From Flavobacterium marginilacus (GTDB taxonomy: Bacteria > Bacteroidota > Bacteroidia > Flavobacteriales > Flavobacteriaceae): a stretch of DNA of 64,000 bases. A program made the translations under genes and the position numbers. The stretch's first letter is position 1, and each line of letters opens with the position of its first letter. Below are positions 25,490-35,117 of this stretch, in pieces. The DNA is taken from assembly GCF_026870155.1 (NCBI RefSeq), contig NZ_CP113975.1:1116001-1180000 (forward strand). Reading direction: 5' to 3'. Under the pieces are notes generated by a model. The model was not told the origin of the DNA and made no database searches. It saw only the letters and a list, made by a program, of their open reading frames with translations.

Positions 25490-27184
25490 ATGAAACTTTC
25501 CTTTTTTTTATTTCTATTTTCAGCTGTTCTTTTTGGTCAGGCTGAGTATCCTAAAGATTACTTTCGTCCGCCTCTTGATATTCCGCTGAAACTGTCGGGG
25601 AATTTTGGGGAATTGAGACCTAATCATTTTCATGCTGGTTTTGACATGAAAACCCTTCAAAAAGAGGGTTTAAACGTATATGCGGTGGCTGATGGATATG
25701 TTTCCAGAATTAAAATTTCTACTTTCGGTAATGGAAAGACAATTTACATCGATCATCCTAACGGATTTACTTCGGTGTACGGACATTTGCAGAGAGCAAC
25801 AGATTCTATTGAAGGTTTTATAAAGTATACACATTATAAAGAGAAGTCTTTTGAGATTGAGATGTATTTTAAGCCCAATCAGCTGCCTGTTAAAAAAGGA
25901 CAGCTTATAGCTCTTTCCGGTAATACAGGAGCATCTGAAGGGCCGCATCTGCATTTTGAATTTAGAGATACAAAGTCGGAGAAAATAATCAATCCGATGT
26001 TTTTTGGGTTTGATGTTCTGATGCAGGATACTAAGAAGCCGATAGTTTCCAATCTGTATGTTTATCCTTTGGATTCAAAAACAACGGTCAATCATGCCCA
26101 GCGGCGAATCCCGGTTAATTTATCACTGCAAAAAGACGGAACGTATCTGGCAGATAAAGTGTCGGCTAATGGAAAGATTGGTTTTGGAATTGCAGCTTTT
26201 GATTATGATGATGTATCGTTTAATAAAAACGGTGTTTTTAATGTGGACTTGTCTAATAATGGAAAATCTATTTTCGGATATCAATTTAATACTTATGCCT
26301 TTGATGAAATGCGTTATGTAAATGCGCTTATTGATTATTCATTTTATAAAAAAACTGGTCAGAGGATTCAAAAGCTATTTATGAATCCGCCTTATAATCT
26401 GAGTATTATAAAAAGTGATGAGTCTAAAGGTGTTATCATGCCGTCTCCAAATTTATCTAATGTATGCAGTTTAGTCGTTTCTGATTATTATGGCAATAAA
26501 ACAACAATTGCCATTCCAGTCGAGTATGATTCTCTTTCTACAGTAATCGAAAAAGAACCAGCTGCAGCAAATTATGTTGTGAAAGCTGCAAAAGACTGTT
26601 TTTTTGAAAAAGACAAATGTTCTGTTTTTTTTCCTGCAGGAACATTCTATAATGATTTTGATTTAAATTTTGATGTAAAAAATAATGTACTGATAGCACA
26701 TGACGATACTGTTCCAGCGCATACTAATTTTACAATTACGATGGAGAACAGCAGTTATGTAAATAATAAAGATAAAGTTTTTATAGGCAGAATATCTGGT
26801 AATGGGGTAAGTTATAATACGACCCGAGAAAAAAATAATGTTTATGAAACGAGAGTAAAGACTTTGGGACAGTACAAATTGGTTTTGGATACTGTTGCAC
26901 CTGTGATTAGTATTTCAAAATCTATTGAGGGCAAAAGACTGGATGATCAAAAGGTTCTTCAGGTTCGTATTTCGGATGGTTTATCTGGAATACAATCCTA
27001 TAACGGTTACCTGAATGGGAAATGGATTTTAATGGAATATGATAATAAGACCAATCTTTTGACACATTATTTCAGTGACGGAATTGCTGCTGAAGGCGAT
27101 AATGAATTAAAAGTAGTTGTAGTTGATAATGTAGGTAATTCTGCTACCTTTGAGACGCATTTTCTACGAAATAAAAAACAGTAA
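25490..27184 (+). CDS. M23-family (LytM) metallopeptidase with Ig-like C-terminal region
   Basis: A 564-residue exported protein with the signal peptide MKLSFFLFLFSAVLFGQ. The M23 domain follows: NHFHAGFDMKT gives the zinc ligands H48 and D52, VYGHLQR and GPHLHFEF give the second histidine pair. The remaining 380 residues are beta-rich repeats without a clear family. M23 enzymes cut peptidoglycan cross-links; some are inactive scaffolds, but the metal site here is complete. The TonB receptor gene starts 12 nt after its stop, suggesting an operon. Confidence 0.9.
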   Translation: MKLSFFLFLFSAVLFGQAEYPKDYFRPPLDIPLKLSGNFGELRPNHFHAGFDMKTLQKEGLNVYAVADGYVSRIKISTFGNGKTIYIDHPNGFTSVYGHLQRATDSIEGFIKYTHYKEKSFEIEMYFKPNQLPVKKGQLIALSGNTGASEGPHLHFEFRDTKSEKIINPMFFGFDVLMQDTKKPIVSNLYVYPLDSKTTVNHAQRRIPVNLSLQKDGTYLADKVSANGKIGFGIAAFDYDDVSFNKNGVFNVDLSNNGKSIFGYQFNTYAFDEMRYVNALIDYSFYKKTGQRIQKLFMNPPYNLSIIKSDESKGVIMPSPNLSNVCSLVVSDYYGNKTTIAIPVEYDSLSTVIEKEPAAANYVVKAAKDCFFEKDKCSVFFPAGTFYNDFDLNFDVKNNVLIAHDDTVPAHTNFTITMENSSYVNNKDKVFIGRISGNGVSYNTTREKNNVYETRVKTLGQYKLVLDTVAPVISISKSIEGKRLDDQKVLQVRISDGLSGIQSYNGYLNGKWILMEYDNKTNLLTHYFSDGIAAEGDNELKVVVVDNVGNSATFETHFLRNKKQ

Positions 27185-27196
27185 AATTAAAACCAA

Positions 27197-29659
27197 TTGA
27201 ATATCTTTAAAACCCTGTGTTGTTTTGTTTTTTTGTGGATGGGAATGATTTCATTTGCTCAGACGGCTTTTGTTAAAGGAGTTATTCTGGATAAAAAAAA
27301 TGTTCCTGTTGAAGGCGTAAATGTTATCTGCGGTGATAATGGCACTCAAACTGACGAAAAAGGTTTTTATCAGATTACTATTCCATCCAATCAAAATGTC
27401 ACTGTCGAATTTACTCATGTTTCTTTAAAAAAAGCCAGCCTAAAAGTTTCGCTGCAGACCAATGAAGTATATGTCTTTAACATGTATATGAATGACCAGG
27501 AGGAACAAATGGGAGAAGTCATTATCAATAATAATAAGAAACTGGTTCAGGGAATTCTTACTTTTGAAGCTAAAGATATTCGGTTTATTCCCGGTGCAAA
27601 TGCTGGTATCGAAAACGTTCTGAAAACATTACCAGGCGTAAATTCCAATAATGAACTGAGCACACAGTACAGTGTTCGTGGCGGAAATTATGACGAGAAT
27701 TTGGTATATGTCAATGAAATCGAAGTGTATCGGCCTTTTTTGATACGCTCAGGACAACAGGAAGGTTTAAGTTTTGTCAATACTGATCTGGTTCAGAATA
27801 TTGATTTTTCGGCAGGAGGTTTTCAGGCAAAGTATGGTGATAAAATGTCTTCCGTTTTGGATATCACTTATAGAAATCCAGCAAAGTTTGGAGCGTTGCT
27901 GGAAATGAGTTTTTTAGGAGGAAGTCTGGCTGTTGATGCTGTTTCCAAAAATAAAAAATGGTCTGCAATTACTGGAATCAGATATAGAAACAATAGTCTT
28001 CTTGTAGAGAGTCAGGAAACCCAGACAAATTATAAGCCGGTTTTTGCAGATATACAAACGAATATAAATTTTCAGGCTTCTGCCAAATGGCAGTGGAGTT
28101 TTTTAGGAAATATTTCTCAAAATAAATATTTATACGAACCGCTTACGCGCCAGACTAATTTTGGTACTGTTGATGAGCCTATGGCGCTTTCGGTTTATTA
28201 TCAGGGTAAGGAGAAAGATTTGTATAATACTTATTTTGGTGCTTTAAAAGCAGCATATCAGGTGAATGATTCCTTTTCGTTGAAATTTATTGGATCTGTT
28301 TTTCATACTATTGAACAGGAATATTTTGATATTTATGCTCAGTACAGATTAGGCGAAGTGGATACAAATATCGGTTCTGATACGTATGGTGATATTCAGT
28401 TTTCAAGAGGAATAGGATCTCAGCTCAATCATGCCCGTAATGATCTGGATGCTTTAATCGCTAATTTAGAAGTAAAAGGCTTAAATAACTGGAAAGAAAA
28501 TCAAATTGAATGGGGAGTTAAATATACCAGAGAATCCATCCGTGACCGGATTTCAGAATGGGAAGTGATTGATTCGGCAGGGTTTTCGATAAGACCGCCA
28601 ATTGTTCTGCCTAAAAATGATGAACCGTATCAGCCTTATTCAGGACTTTTAATTCCATATCAGTCAGTAAAAGCAGTTAATTTTACTAACATTGACCGTT
28701 TTTCGGCTTATGCACAATGGGGGAGAAAGGATAATCTGGGGTCAAACGAGATTTGGTACAATTTAGGTGTGCGGTCGCAAAGCTGGGAAGTTTCGGGAGA
28801 CAATCTAAACGGTAAGTTTCAGACAGTTTTTAGCCCAAGAGCACAATTTGCCATAAAGCCGGATTGGAAAAAAGAAATGCTTTTCAGGCTAACTATAGGC
28901 GTTTATAACCAGCCTCCATTTTATAGAGAATTAAGAGATTATGATGGTGTAGTCCAGCCTGATACCAAAGCACAAAAATCACTTAATGTAGTTTTAGGAA
29001 ATGAATATAGTTTCAAAATAAAGGAACGCCCTTTTAAATTGGTTACTGAAGCCTATTATAAAACGATGACCGATGTAAATCCTTATACGGTTGATAATGT
29101 CAGAATAAGATATGCCGCCAATAATAGCGCTGTGGCTTATGTGCAGGGTTTGGATTTAAGGCTCAATGGTGAGTTTGTTCCGGGAACCGATTCTTGGATT
29201 AGTTTTGGGTATCTGAAAACTGAAGAGAATATTGATAATAAAGGATATATTGCCAGACCAACTGACCAACGGCTGAAATTTGGACTTTTATTTCAGGATT
29301 ATATGCCAAAGATTCCAAGCCTGAAACTGTATCTGAATTTGGTTTACAATACAGGACTGCCGGGAGGTTCGCCTTCTTATGCTGATCCGTATTTGTACCA
29401 AAACCGACTGAAGGATTACCGCCGTGCTGATATTGGTTTTTCCAAAGTGTTTATAGATCAGAAAGGGGGTATGTCCAACAGAAAGTTTTTTAAGAATTTT
29501 AAAGAATTGGCACTGGGTTTTGAAATTTTTAATCTTTTCAATAATCAAAATGCGATTACGAATACTTGGGTTCGCGATGTATATACTAAAACAGAATATG
29601 CAATTCCGAATTATATGACCACACGGGTCTTTAACTTGAAGCTGAATGTAAGATTGTAA
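27197..29659 (+). CDS. TonB-dependent receptor with carboxypeptidase-like regulatory domain
   Basis: An 820-residue outer-membrane receptor. The signal peptide MNIFKTLCCFVFLWMG..SFAQ precedes a CarboxypepD-reg domain (GVILDKKNVPVEGVNVICGD), a plug domain (IENVLKTLPGVNSNNELSTQ, YSVRGGNYDENLVYVNEIE) and the barrel ending ..NLKLNVRL. It imports a ligand in a TonB/ExbBD-dependent way. No SusD partner follows, so it is not a classical polysaccharide-uptake receptor. The start is TTG at 27197; the next ATG at 27239 would cut the signal peptide in half. It lies in an operon with the M23 peptidase. Confidence 0.92.
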   Translation: MNIFKTLCCFVFLWMGMISFAQTAFVKGVILDKKNVPVEGVNVICGDNGTQTDEKGFYQITIPSNQNVTVEFTHVSLKKASLKVSLQTNEVYVFNMYMNDQEEQMGEVIINNNKKLVQGILTFEAKDIRFIPGANAGIENVLKTLPGVNSNNELSTQYSVRGGNYDENLVYVNEIEVYRPFLIRSGQQEGLSFVNTDLVQNIDFSAGGFQAKYGDKMSSVLDITYRNPAKFGALLEMSFLGGSLAVDAVSKNKKWSAITGIRYRNNSLLVESQETQTNYKPVFADIQTNINFQASAKWQWSFLGNISQNKYLYEPLTRQTNFGTVDEPMALSVYYQGKEKDLYNTYFGALKAAYQVNDSFSLKFIGSVFHTIEQEYFDIYAQYRLGEVDTNIGSDTYGDIQFSRGIGSQLNHARNDLDALIANLEVKGLNNWKENQIEWGVKYTRESIRDRISEWEVIDSAGFSIRPPIVLPKNDEPYQPYSGLLIPYQSVKAVNFTNIDRFSAYAQWGRKDNLGSNEIWYNLGVRSQSWEVSGDNLNGKFQTVFSPRAQFAIKPDWKKEMLFRLTIGVYNQPPFYRELRDYDGVVQPDTKAQKSLNVVLGNEYSFKIKERPFKLVTEAYYKTMTDVNPYTVDNVRIRYAANNSAVAYVQGLDLRLNGEFVPGTDSWISFGYLKTEENIDNKGYIARPTDQRLKFGLLFQDYMPKIPSLKLYLNLVYNTGLPGGSPSYADPYLYQNRLKDYRRADIGFSKVFIDQKGGMSNRKFFKNFKELALGFEIFNLFNNQNAITNTWVRDVYTKTEYAIPNYMTTRVFNLKLNVRL

Positions 29660-29757
29660 TCAGTTTTACGACGGTTCGTCCGAATAAATCTGCTGTATAT
29701 TTTTTTCGCTTTTTTAAAAATGATTACATTTGAGTTTATTTTAAATAGTAAAATATT

Positions 29758-30483
29758 ATGAGAGGATCACATTTCGCCTTTATTGGGATTTCACTTTTGC
29801 TTTTGGCAAGCTGTAAAAAAGAAGATGTTGAAAAACCGAAAGTGAGTTATGATGCGTCAAAAGTGGCAAAAGGATCTGTGAAGGTTGATTCTGCTCAAAT
29901 AAAAATTGCCGATCTGCCAATACAAATGGAAGGAACCAATTATTTGATTCATCCCGTGGGAGATTTGAACGTGTATGAAAAAGGGCCAAAAACCAAATAT
30001 GGTTCTTCGAGTGTGAATGATGTGAGTTTTACGATATCAAATGCTTCGGAGAATGAAATTACAGGTTATCTGCAGAATCTTAAATTTCAAAAAATAGGTT
30101 CCGATTCGATAAAAGCGCTGACGGACAAACCTGTTTTAATTCAGACCGCAACTTACCTAAAAGATGTTTCAGCTAAAATCAAGAGACAGATTATGGTATA
30201 TTCGATGATGGATATGGACACCAACAAAGATGGGAAGTTAGATGTAAGTGATATTACGACTTTGTACCTGAGCGATAGCAGCGGAGAAAATTTCACCAAA
30301 GTTTCACCAGATTTTCAAGAACTTATTGACTGGGATTTGATTGAATCCCAAAAACGTCTGTATTTTAGAACTGTTGAGGATACTAATAAAAACGGAAAAT
30401 TCGACAGTAAAGATGTAGTGCACTACAATTACATCGATTTGACAAATAAAGACTGGAAAGTGGAGAGTTATAATCCGATTTAA
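29758..30483 (+). CDS. Lipoprotein with two EF-hand-like calcium loops
   Basis: A 241-residue predicted lipoprotein (lipobox LLASC, Cys19). Two canonical 12-residue EF-hand/dockerin-type loops are visible: DTNKDGKLDVSD (154-165) and DTNKNGKFDSKD (208-219), with Asp/Asn at positions 1, 3, 5, 9 and 12 and Gly at 6. The rest is unrecognised. Calcium binding is an inference from the loops. It follows the TonB receptor after 98 bp and may be transcribed separately. Confidence 0.78.
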   Translation: MRGSHFAFIGISLLLLASCKKEDVEKPKVSYDASKVAKGSVKVDSAQIKIADLPIQMEGTNYLIHPVGDLNVYEKGPKTKYGSSSVNDVSFTISNASENEITGYLQNLKFQKIGSDSIKALTDKPVLIQTATYLKDVSAKIKRQIMVYSMMDMDTNKDGKLDVSDITTLYLSDSSGENFTKVSPDFQELIDWDLIESQKRLYFRTVEDTNKNGKFDSKDVVHYNYIDLTNKDWKVESYNPI

Positions 30484-30590
30484 ATTTTCATCGTTAATTT
30501 TTTTTTTACAATTAAGATATTAAGAAAATTATGTCTCGTTCTTCTTAAAATTTTAATGTCTTAATGGTTTAAAAATTAGTGTCGAAAAAC

Positions 30591-31292
30591 CTAAATCAAA
30601 ATATCGCTCTCTAAATCTGATTTTTCGATTTGAAAATCAAACCCCAGCTGTTTTACCAGTTGAATCACCAGATTTTTATACCAATTCTCTGATTTTGGAT
30701 GAATGTAGATTCGCTCAATCAATTGGCTGATGTCAATATTAATTTTCAAACCGTCATTTAATTTGATGTTACTGTCGGTCACGTCAGTAATGATACGGAC
30801 TTCACGTTCGTACTGAAAGCTTTTTCGTTTGAATAGAAAAGGGAAAAACATGTCGTCAAACGGAATGTATTCTTTTTTGTAATCAATGTAATTGACTTCA
30901 CCGATATACTGTTTGTAATTGTTTTCGGGATGAAGCGATTCCTGAAGCCTTTTTACTGTAGATTGTATGGCCAGTCCTTCGCTGTTTTGGGTAAAAATCT
31001 GCCACATGGCAAAGGATTCGTATTCATTGATATGCCAGCTGCTTACAGCTACTTTTTCCCGATGTGTTTTGTAGTAATTTAGAAAATCGGGATTGTCTAT
31101 AGAGAGTTTCTTGATTTCCTCAAATGTAGGTTCGCTAAAAGTACCTTCGTACTGATCTTCAAATTTATCCGAACGCGACATAAATAATTTTCGTGAAAGC
31201 AATAAATCCAAAAACTTCGACAAGTCCAGATATTTCCATACGATGGTATCTGGATCTTGCGGAAGTTTTATGTTGGGATTGTTGAGGTACAT
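30591..31292 (-). CDS. DUF2971 domain-containing protein
   Basis: A 233-residue cytoplasmic protein. IVWKYLDLSKFLDLLLSRKL, FMSRSDKFEDQYEG, SSWHINEYESFAMWQIF and YEREVRIIT are the conserved DUF2971 blocks. Some members lie in phage-defence or mobile contexts, but no function is established and this copy is in a housekeeping setting. It reads leftward alone. Confidence 0.88.
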   Translation of the reverse strand: MYLNNPNIKLPQDPDTIVWKYLDLSKFLDLLLSRKLFMSRSDKFEDQYEGTFSEPTFEEIKKLSIDNPDFLNYYKTHREKVAVSSWHINEYESFAMWQIFTQNSEGLAIQSTVKRLQESLHPENNYKQYIGEVNYIDYKKEYIPFDDMFFPFLFKRKSFQYEREVRIITDVTDSNIKLNDGLKINIDISQLIERIYIHPKSENWYKNLVIQLVKQLGFDFQIEKSDLESDILI

Positions 31293-31409
31293 AATTATAA
31301 ATCTAATATTGTTGAGGTTTAAGAGGTTTAAACGTTTAAAGTTAATTTCCGTTTAAGCTTTAAACGATATTGAATTTTTAAGTCCTTAAACAATTCTAAA
31401 ACTTCTAGA

Positions 31410-33236
31410 TTATTCCAGCGACTGCATCGTCACTAATTTGTTATATGCACCATCCATTGCAATGAGTTCTTCGTGAGTTCCCTGCTCTACAATCTTTCCT
31501 TTTTTCATTACCACGATTTTATCTGCTTTTTGAATGGTCGAAAGGCGGTGAGCGATCACGATCGAAGTTCTGTTCTGCATCATATTTTCGAGTGCCACCT
31601 GTACAAATTTTTCGCTTTCAGTGTCCAAAGCAGATGTAGCTTCATCCAGAATCATAATCGGAGGATTTTTTAGGACGGCACGGGCAATAGAAAGTCTTTG
31701 TTTTTGACCGCCGGAAAGTTTATTACCGCTGTCGCCAATATTGGTATAGATTCCAAGAGGTAAATCTTGGACAAATTCATAAGCATTGGCAATTTTCAAA
31801 GCTTCTATAATTTCGTCATCGGATGCGTCCAGTTTTCCTAAAGCGATATTTGCTTTGATAGTGTCATTAAATAAAATACTGTCTTGGGTTACCAGTCCCA
31901 TCAAACCGCGTAGGGACTGCAGATTCAAGTCTTTTATTGCAATTCCGTCAATCGAAATCGTTCCTTCATGAACATCATAAAAACGGGTCAGTAAATTAGC
32001 AATAGTACTTTTTCCGCTTCCGGACTGTCCCACAAGAGCAACAGTTTGTCCTTTTTTTACTGTAAGTGAAAAATCTTTTAGAACGTTTTCATCTTCATAT
32101 TTAAAATTGATATTCTGAATTGCAATTTCCGAATCGAAAGTGTTTTTCTCTATCGCATCATCTTTGCTGGTTATTGTATTTTCCTGATCTAAAATCTCTA
32201 AAACACGTTCTGCTGCAGCATTCCCTCTTTTTACTCCGTATGAAGCTTTGGAAATTGCTTTTGCAGGAGTTAGAATGTTGTAAGCTAGTCCCATGTAGAC
32301 AATAAAGGTAGCGCCTTCTAAAGTTTTATCAATTAGAACTAATTGACCTCCGTACCAAAGTAATATGGCAATTACAGTAATTCCCATAAATTCACTGGCA
32401 GGTGATGCTAAGTTCTGGCGATTGCCAATGCCGTTTGATAAAGAAAAAAAGCGTTCTGTTGAATTTTGAAAAACGGTATTGAAATAGTTTTCAGAATTAT
32501 ATCCTTTTACGACCTTCAATCCGCCGATAGTTTCCTCTATAGTAGACAAAAAAGTACCTTGTTCCTGCTGCGCTTTTGTTGATTGTTTTTTAAGCTGCTT
32601 TCCAATCAATGAAATGATATATCCTGAGATTGGAATAAAAATAAAAACGAATATGGTTAGCTGAGGGCTAAGAAACAGCATAGCAATTATAGTGAAAATT
32701 ATGGTAAGAGGTTCTTTTACAATAAGTTCTAATATGGCTAAAAATGAATTTTGCACCTCATTTACATCGGCAGAAATTCTTGAAATAACATCTCCTTTTC
32801 TTTTTTCAGAATAAAAAGCTAATGGCAGTTCCAGTGTTTTTTTATACAAAGCATTCCGCATATCCCTTAAAACACCATTTCGTAAAAAAGTGATAAAAAA
32901 CATAGCTAAATAATCGGCTAAGTTTTTTAATAAAAAGATCGAAATAATAATAGCGACCATGATGGACAAAACATAACCAGAATCATGGGTTTCTTTGGTA
33001 GTCGTAATATAATAACTTAAATAATTTTCGCCATATTCTTTAATTTCCAGAATGCTGTTAAGTACAGGTTTTACTGTGTTTTTCTTTGTTTTGTCAAACA
33101 ATACCTGAAGCATTGGGGCTAATGCCACAAAAGAAAGAGTGCTAAAAAGGGCATACAATACATTAAAAAAAATATTTAAGAAGACATATTTTTTATATGG
33201 ATATATGAAAGGAACTATTTTTTTGAAACTGCTCAT
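31410..33236 (-). CDS. ABC exporter, permease-ATPase half-transporter (MsbA-like)
   Basis: A 608-residue half-transporter. The N-terminal membrane domain has six helices over about 15-320. The ATPase domain has Walker A GQSGSGKST, signature LSGGQKQRLSIARA, Walker B PPIMILDEATSALD and the H-loop VIAHRLSTI. Lengths and loops match MsbA/LmrA-type lipid or drug flippases. The LPS-lipid flippase role is plausible but not proven from sequence. It follows the phosphohexomutase gene after 80 bp on the same strand, with a terminator between them. Confidence 0.93.
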   Translation of the reverse strand: MSSFKKIVPFIYPYKKYVFLNIFFNVLYALFSTLSFVALAPMLQVLFDKTKKNTVKPVLNSILEIKEYGENYLSYYITTTKETHDSGYVLSIMVAIIISIFLLKNLADYLAMFFITFLRNGVLRDMRNALYKKTLELPLAFYSEKRKGDVISRISADVNEVQNSFLAILELIVKEPLTIIFTIIAMLFLSPQLTIFVFIFIPISGYIISLIGKQLKKQSTKAQQEQGTFLSTIEETIGGLKVVKGYNSENYFNTVFQNSTERFFSLSNGIGNRQNLASPASEFMGITVIAILLWYGGQLVLIDKTLEGATFIVYMGLAYNILTPAKAISKASYGVKRGNAAAERVLEILDQENTITSKDDAIEKNTFDSEIAIQNINFKYEDENVLKDFSLTVKKGQTVALVGQSGSGKSTIANLLTRFYDVHEGTISIDGIAIKDLNLQSLRGLMGLVTQDSILFNDTIKANIALGKLDASDDEIIEALKIANAYEFVQDLPLGIYTNIGDSGNKLSGGQKQRLSIARAVLKNPPIMILDEATSALDTESEKFVQVALENMMQNRTSIVIAHRLSTIQKADKIVVMKKGKIVEQGTHEELIAMDGAYNKLVTMQSLE

Positions 33237-33261
33237 TATTTAAGTTGTTATTTAGGCATTA

Positions 33262-33298
33262 AAACCCGGCAGTTTAATAAAAATGCCGGGTTTGTTTT
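33262..33298 (-). terminator. Terminator of the phosphohexomutase gene
   Basis: AAACCCGGCA pairs with TGCCGGGTTT; on the minus strand a T-rich stretch follows. It lies 19 nt past the mutase stop. Confidence 0.75.
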
Positions 33299-33316
33299 TA
33301 TTTAAAGCAATAGTTT

Positions 33317-35044
33317 TTAGCTTAATTGCATTGCAGTAATTATATTTTTGATTTTTTCGTCCAATACCTTTTCAACTTTAGTGAAATTTTCAACCGAATC
33401 CAGTTCAGTTTTTACACTGATGTAGAATTTAATCTTCGGCTCTGTTCCGCTTGGTCTTGCACAAATTTTAGAACCATCTTCAGTGTAATAAATTAGCACA
33501 TCAGCTTTTGGCATATCGATAGTTTCCTCTTCGCCAGTAAATAAATTTTTAGCAACAGATGATTTGTAATCTTCAACCATTACCACTCTTTGTCCGTTAA
33601 TTTCTTTCAATGGATTTTCACGCAAAGAAATCATCATTTTATTGATTTCTGCTAATCCTTCCATTCCTTTTTTGGTAAGCGAAATTAAATGTTCTTTGTA
33701 AAAACCGTGTTCTACATATAACTCTAGTAATTTTTTGTAAACGGTGCTTCCGTTAGCTTTGGCCTGCGCAGCTAATTCGCAGATTAATAAAGTGGCAGCA
33801 ACTGCATCTTTATCGCGTACTGCATCGCCTACCATATATCCAAAACTTTCTTCTCCGCCGCCAATGAATTCTAATTCTGGGAAATCCTTGATCATTTTGG
33901 CAATCCATTTGAAACCTGTCAGACCAACTTTAAATCCAACTTCATAAGCCGAAGCCAATTCCATTATCATTGGTGTAGAAACAATGGTTGAACCAACGAA
34001 TTGTTTTCCGTTGATTTTTCCAGCTTTTTTCCATTCTTCCAATAAAAATGCGGTCATCAAAATCATAGTTTGATTTCCGTTTAATAAAATCATTTTGCCT
34101 TCATTGTTACGAACAGCAACACCTAGACGGTCACAGTCAGGATCAGTTCCGATAACAATATCCGAATTGGTTTTGTCTGCTAATGCTAATGCCAGTGTTA
34201 AAGCTTCTGGTTCTTCAGGATTTGGAGATTTTACAGTCGGAAAATCACCATTTGGGACTCTTTGTTCTTCAACAATATTTACATTTTTATATCCCGCTTG
34301 TGCAAAAGTTTCAGGAACAGCAGTAATAGAAGTTCCGTGTAGTGAAGTAAATACAATATTTAAGTTGTCTTTTGCTTCCTGTGATGTTCCAAAACTCGCA
34401 TTCTCAATAGTAGATTTGATGAATGCCTGATCAACTTCTGCATCTATATATTGAATCAAATCTTCATTTGCATCAAATTTGATTTGGCTGTAGTTTAATT
34501 TTTCAATTGTATTGATAATATCTCCGTCCTGCGGAGGAACAATCTGTCCGCCGTCTTCCCAATAAACTTTGTAACCGTTATATTCTGGAGGATTGTGTGA
34601 TGCTGTTAATACAATGCCGCATTGACAGCCTAAATATTTAAGAGCAAAAGATAATTCTGGAGTAGGTCTTAAGTCCGAAAATAAGTAAACCTGTATACCA
34701 TTTGCAGAAAAAACATCGGCAACCACTTTTGCTAATGATTTACTGTTATGACGGCAGTCAAAAGCAATAACTGTTTTTAATGGCTGGTTTGGGAAAACTT
34801 TATGCAGATAATCAGATAATCCCTGAGTACTTTTTCCAAGCGTATATTTATTGATGCGGTTATTTCCAACACCCATTACACCGCGCATTCCGCCTGTTCC
34901 AAATTCCAGGTTTTTATAAAAGCTTTCTTCTAAATCTTTTGGCGAAGTTGTCATTAATTCCTTTACGGCAACTTGAGTTTCATTATCAAACGTAGGTGTT
35001 AACCATTCGTTTACAGCGTCTAAAATGTTTTGTGCTATGTGCAT
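33317..35044 (-). CDS. Phospho-sugar mutase (phosphoglucomutase/phosphomannomutase family)
   Basis: A 575-residue enzyme of the alpha-D-phosphohexomutase family. The active-site serine loop is TASHNPPEYNGYKVYWEDGG, the metal site is DPDCDRLGVAVR, the sugar loop is GGGEESFGYM and the phosphate loop is RPSGTEPKIKFY. It interconverts hexose 1- and 6-phosphates, supplying precursors for nucleotide sugars and polysaccharide. Length fits the longer PGM/PMM group of Bacteroidota and Firmicutes (PgcA-like). Confidence 0.95.
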   Translation of the reverse strand: MHIAQNILDAVNEWLTPTFDNETQVAVKELMTTSPKDLEESFYKNLEFGTGGMRGVMGVGNNRINKYTLGKSTQGLSDYLHKVFPNQPLKTVIAFDCRHNSKSLAKVVADVFSANGIQVYLFSDLRPTPELSFALKYLGCQCGIVLTASHNPPEYNGYKVYWEDGGQIVPPQDGDIINTIEKLNYSQIKFDANEDLIQYIDAEVDQAFIKSTIENASFGTSQEAKDNLNIVFTSLHGTSITAVPETFAQAGYKNVNIVEEQRVPNGDFPTVKSPNPEEPEALTLALALADKTNSDIVIGTDPDCDRLGVAVRNNEGKMILLNGNQTMILMTAFLLEEWKKAGKINGKQFVGSTIVSTPMIMELASAYEVGFKVGLTGFKWIAKMIKDFPELEFIGGGEESFGYMVGDAVRDKDAVAATLLICELAAQAKANGSTVYKKLLELYVEHGFYKEHLISLTKKGMEGLAEINKMMISLRENPLKEINGQRVVMVEDYKSSVAKNLFTGEEETIDMPKADVLIYYTEDGSKICARPSGTEPKIKFYISVKTELDSVENFTKVEKVLDEKIKNIITAMQLS

Positions 35045-35077
35045 TATATATTTAGTTTAAATTATTAATCTGTTTTA

Positions 35078-35117
35078 CTCCTCCTCTCCGAGGGAGAGGG
35101 GGCTGGGGGTGAGGTTT
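35078..35117. repeat. GC-rich purine/pyrimidine intergenic motif
   Basis: A short GC-rich block containing CCTCTCCGAGGGAGAGG then GCTGGGGGTGAGG stands out from the AT-rich surroundings. Similar CTCTCC / GGAGAG..GGGTGAGG blocks are widespread in bacterial genomes as short palindromic repeats. It fills the gap between the mutase start and the GT2 stop. Confidence 0.6.

Noticed and set aside
30591..31292. DUF2971 gene as part of a defence system
   Set aside because: DUF2971 members sometimes occur near defence genes, but no nuclease, methylase or other defence gene is nearby here.
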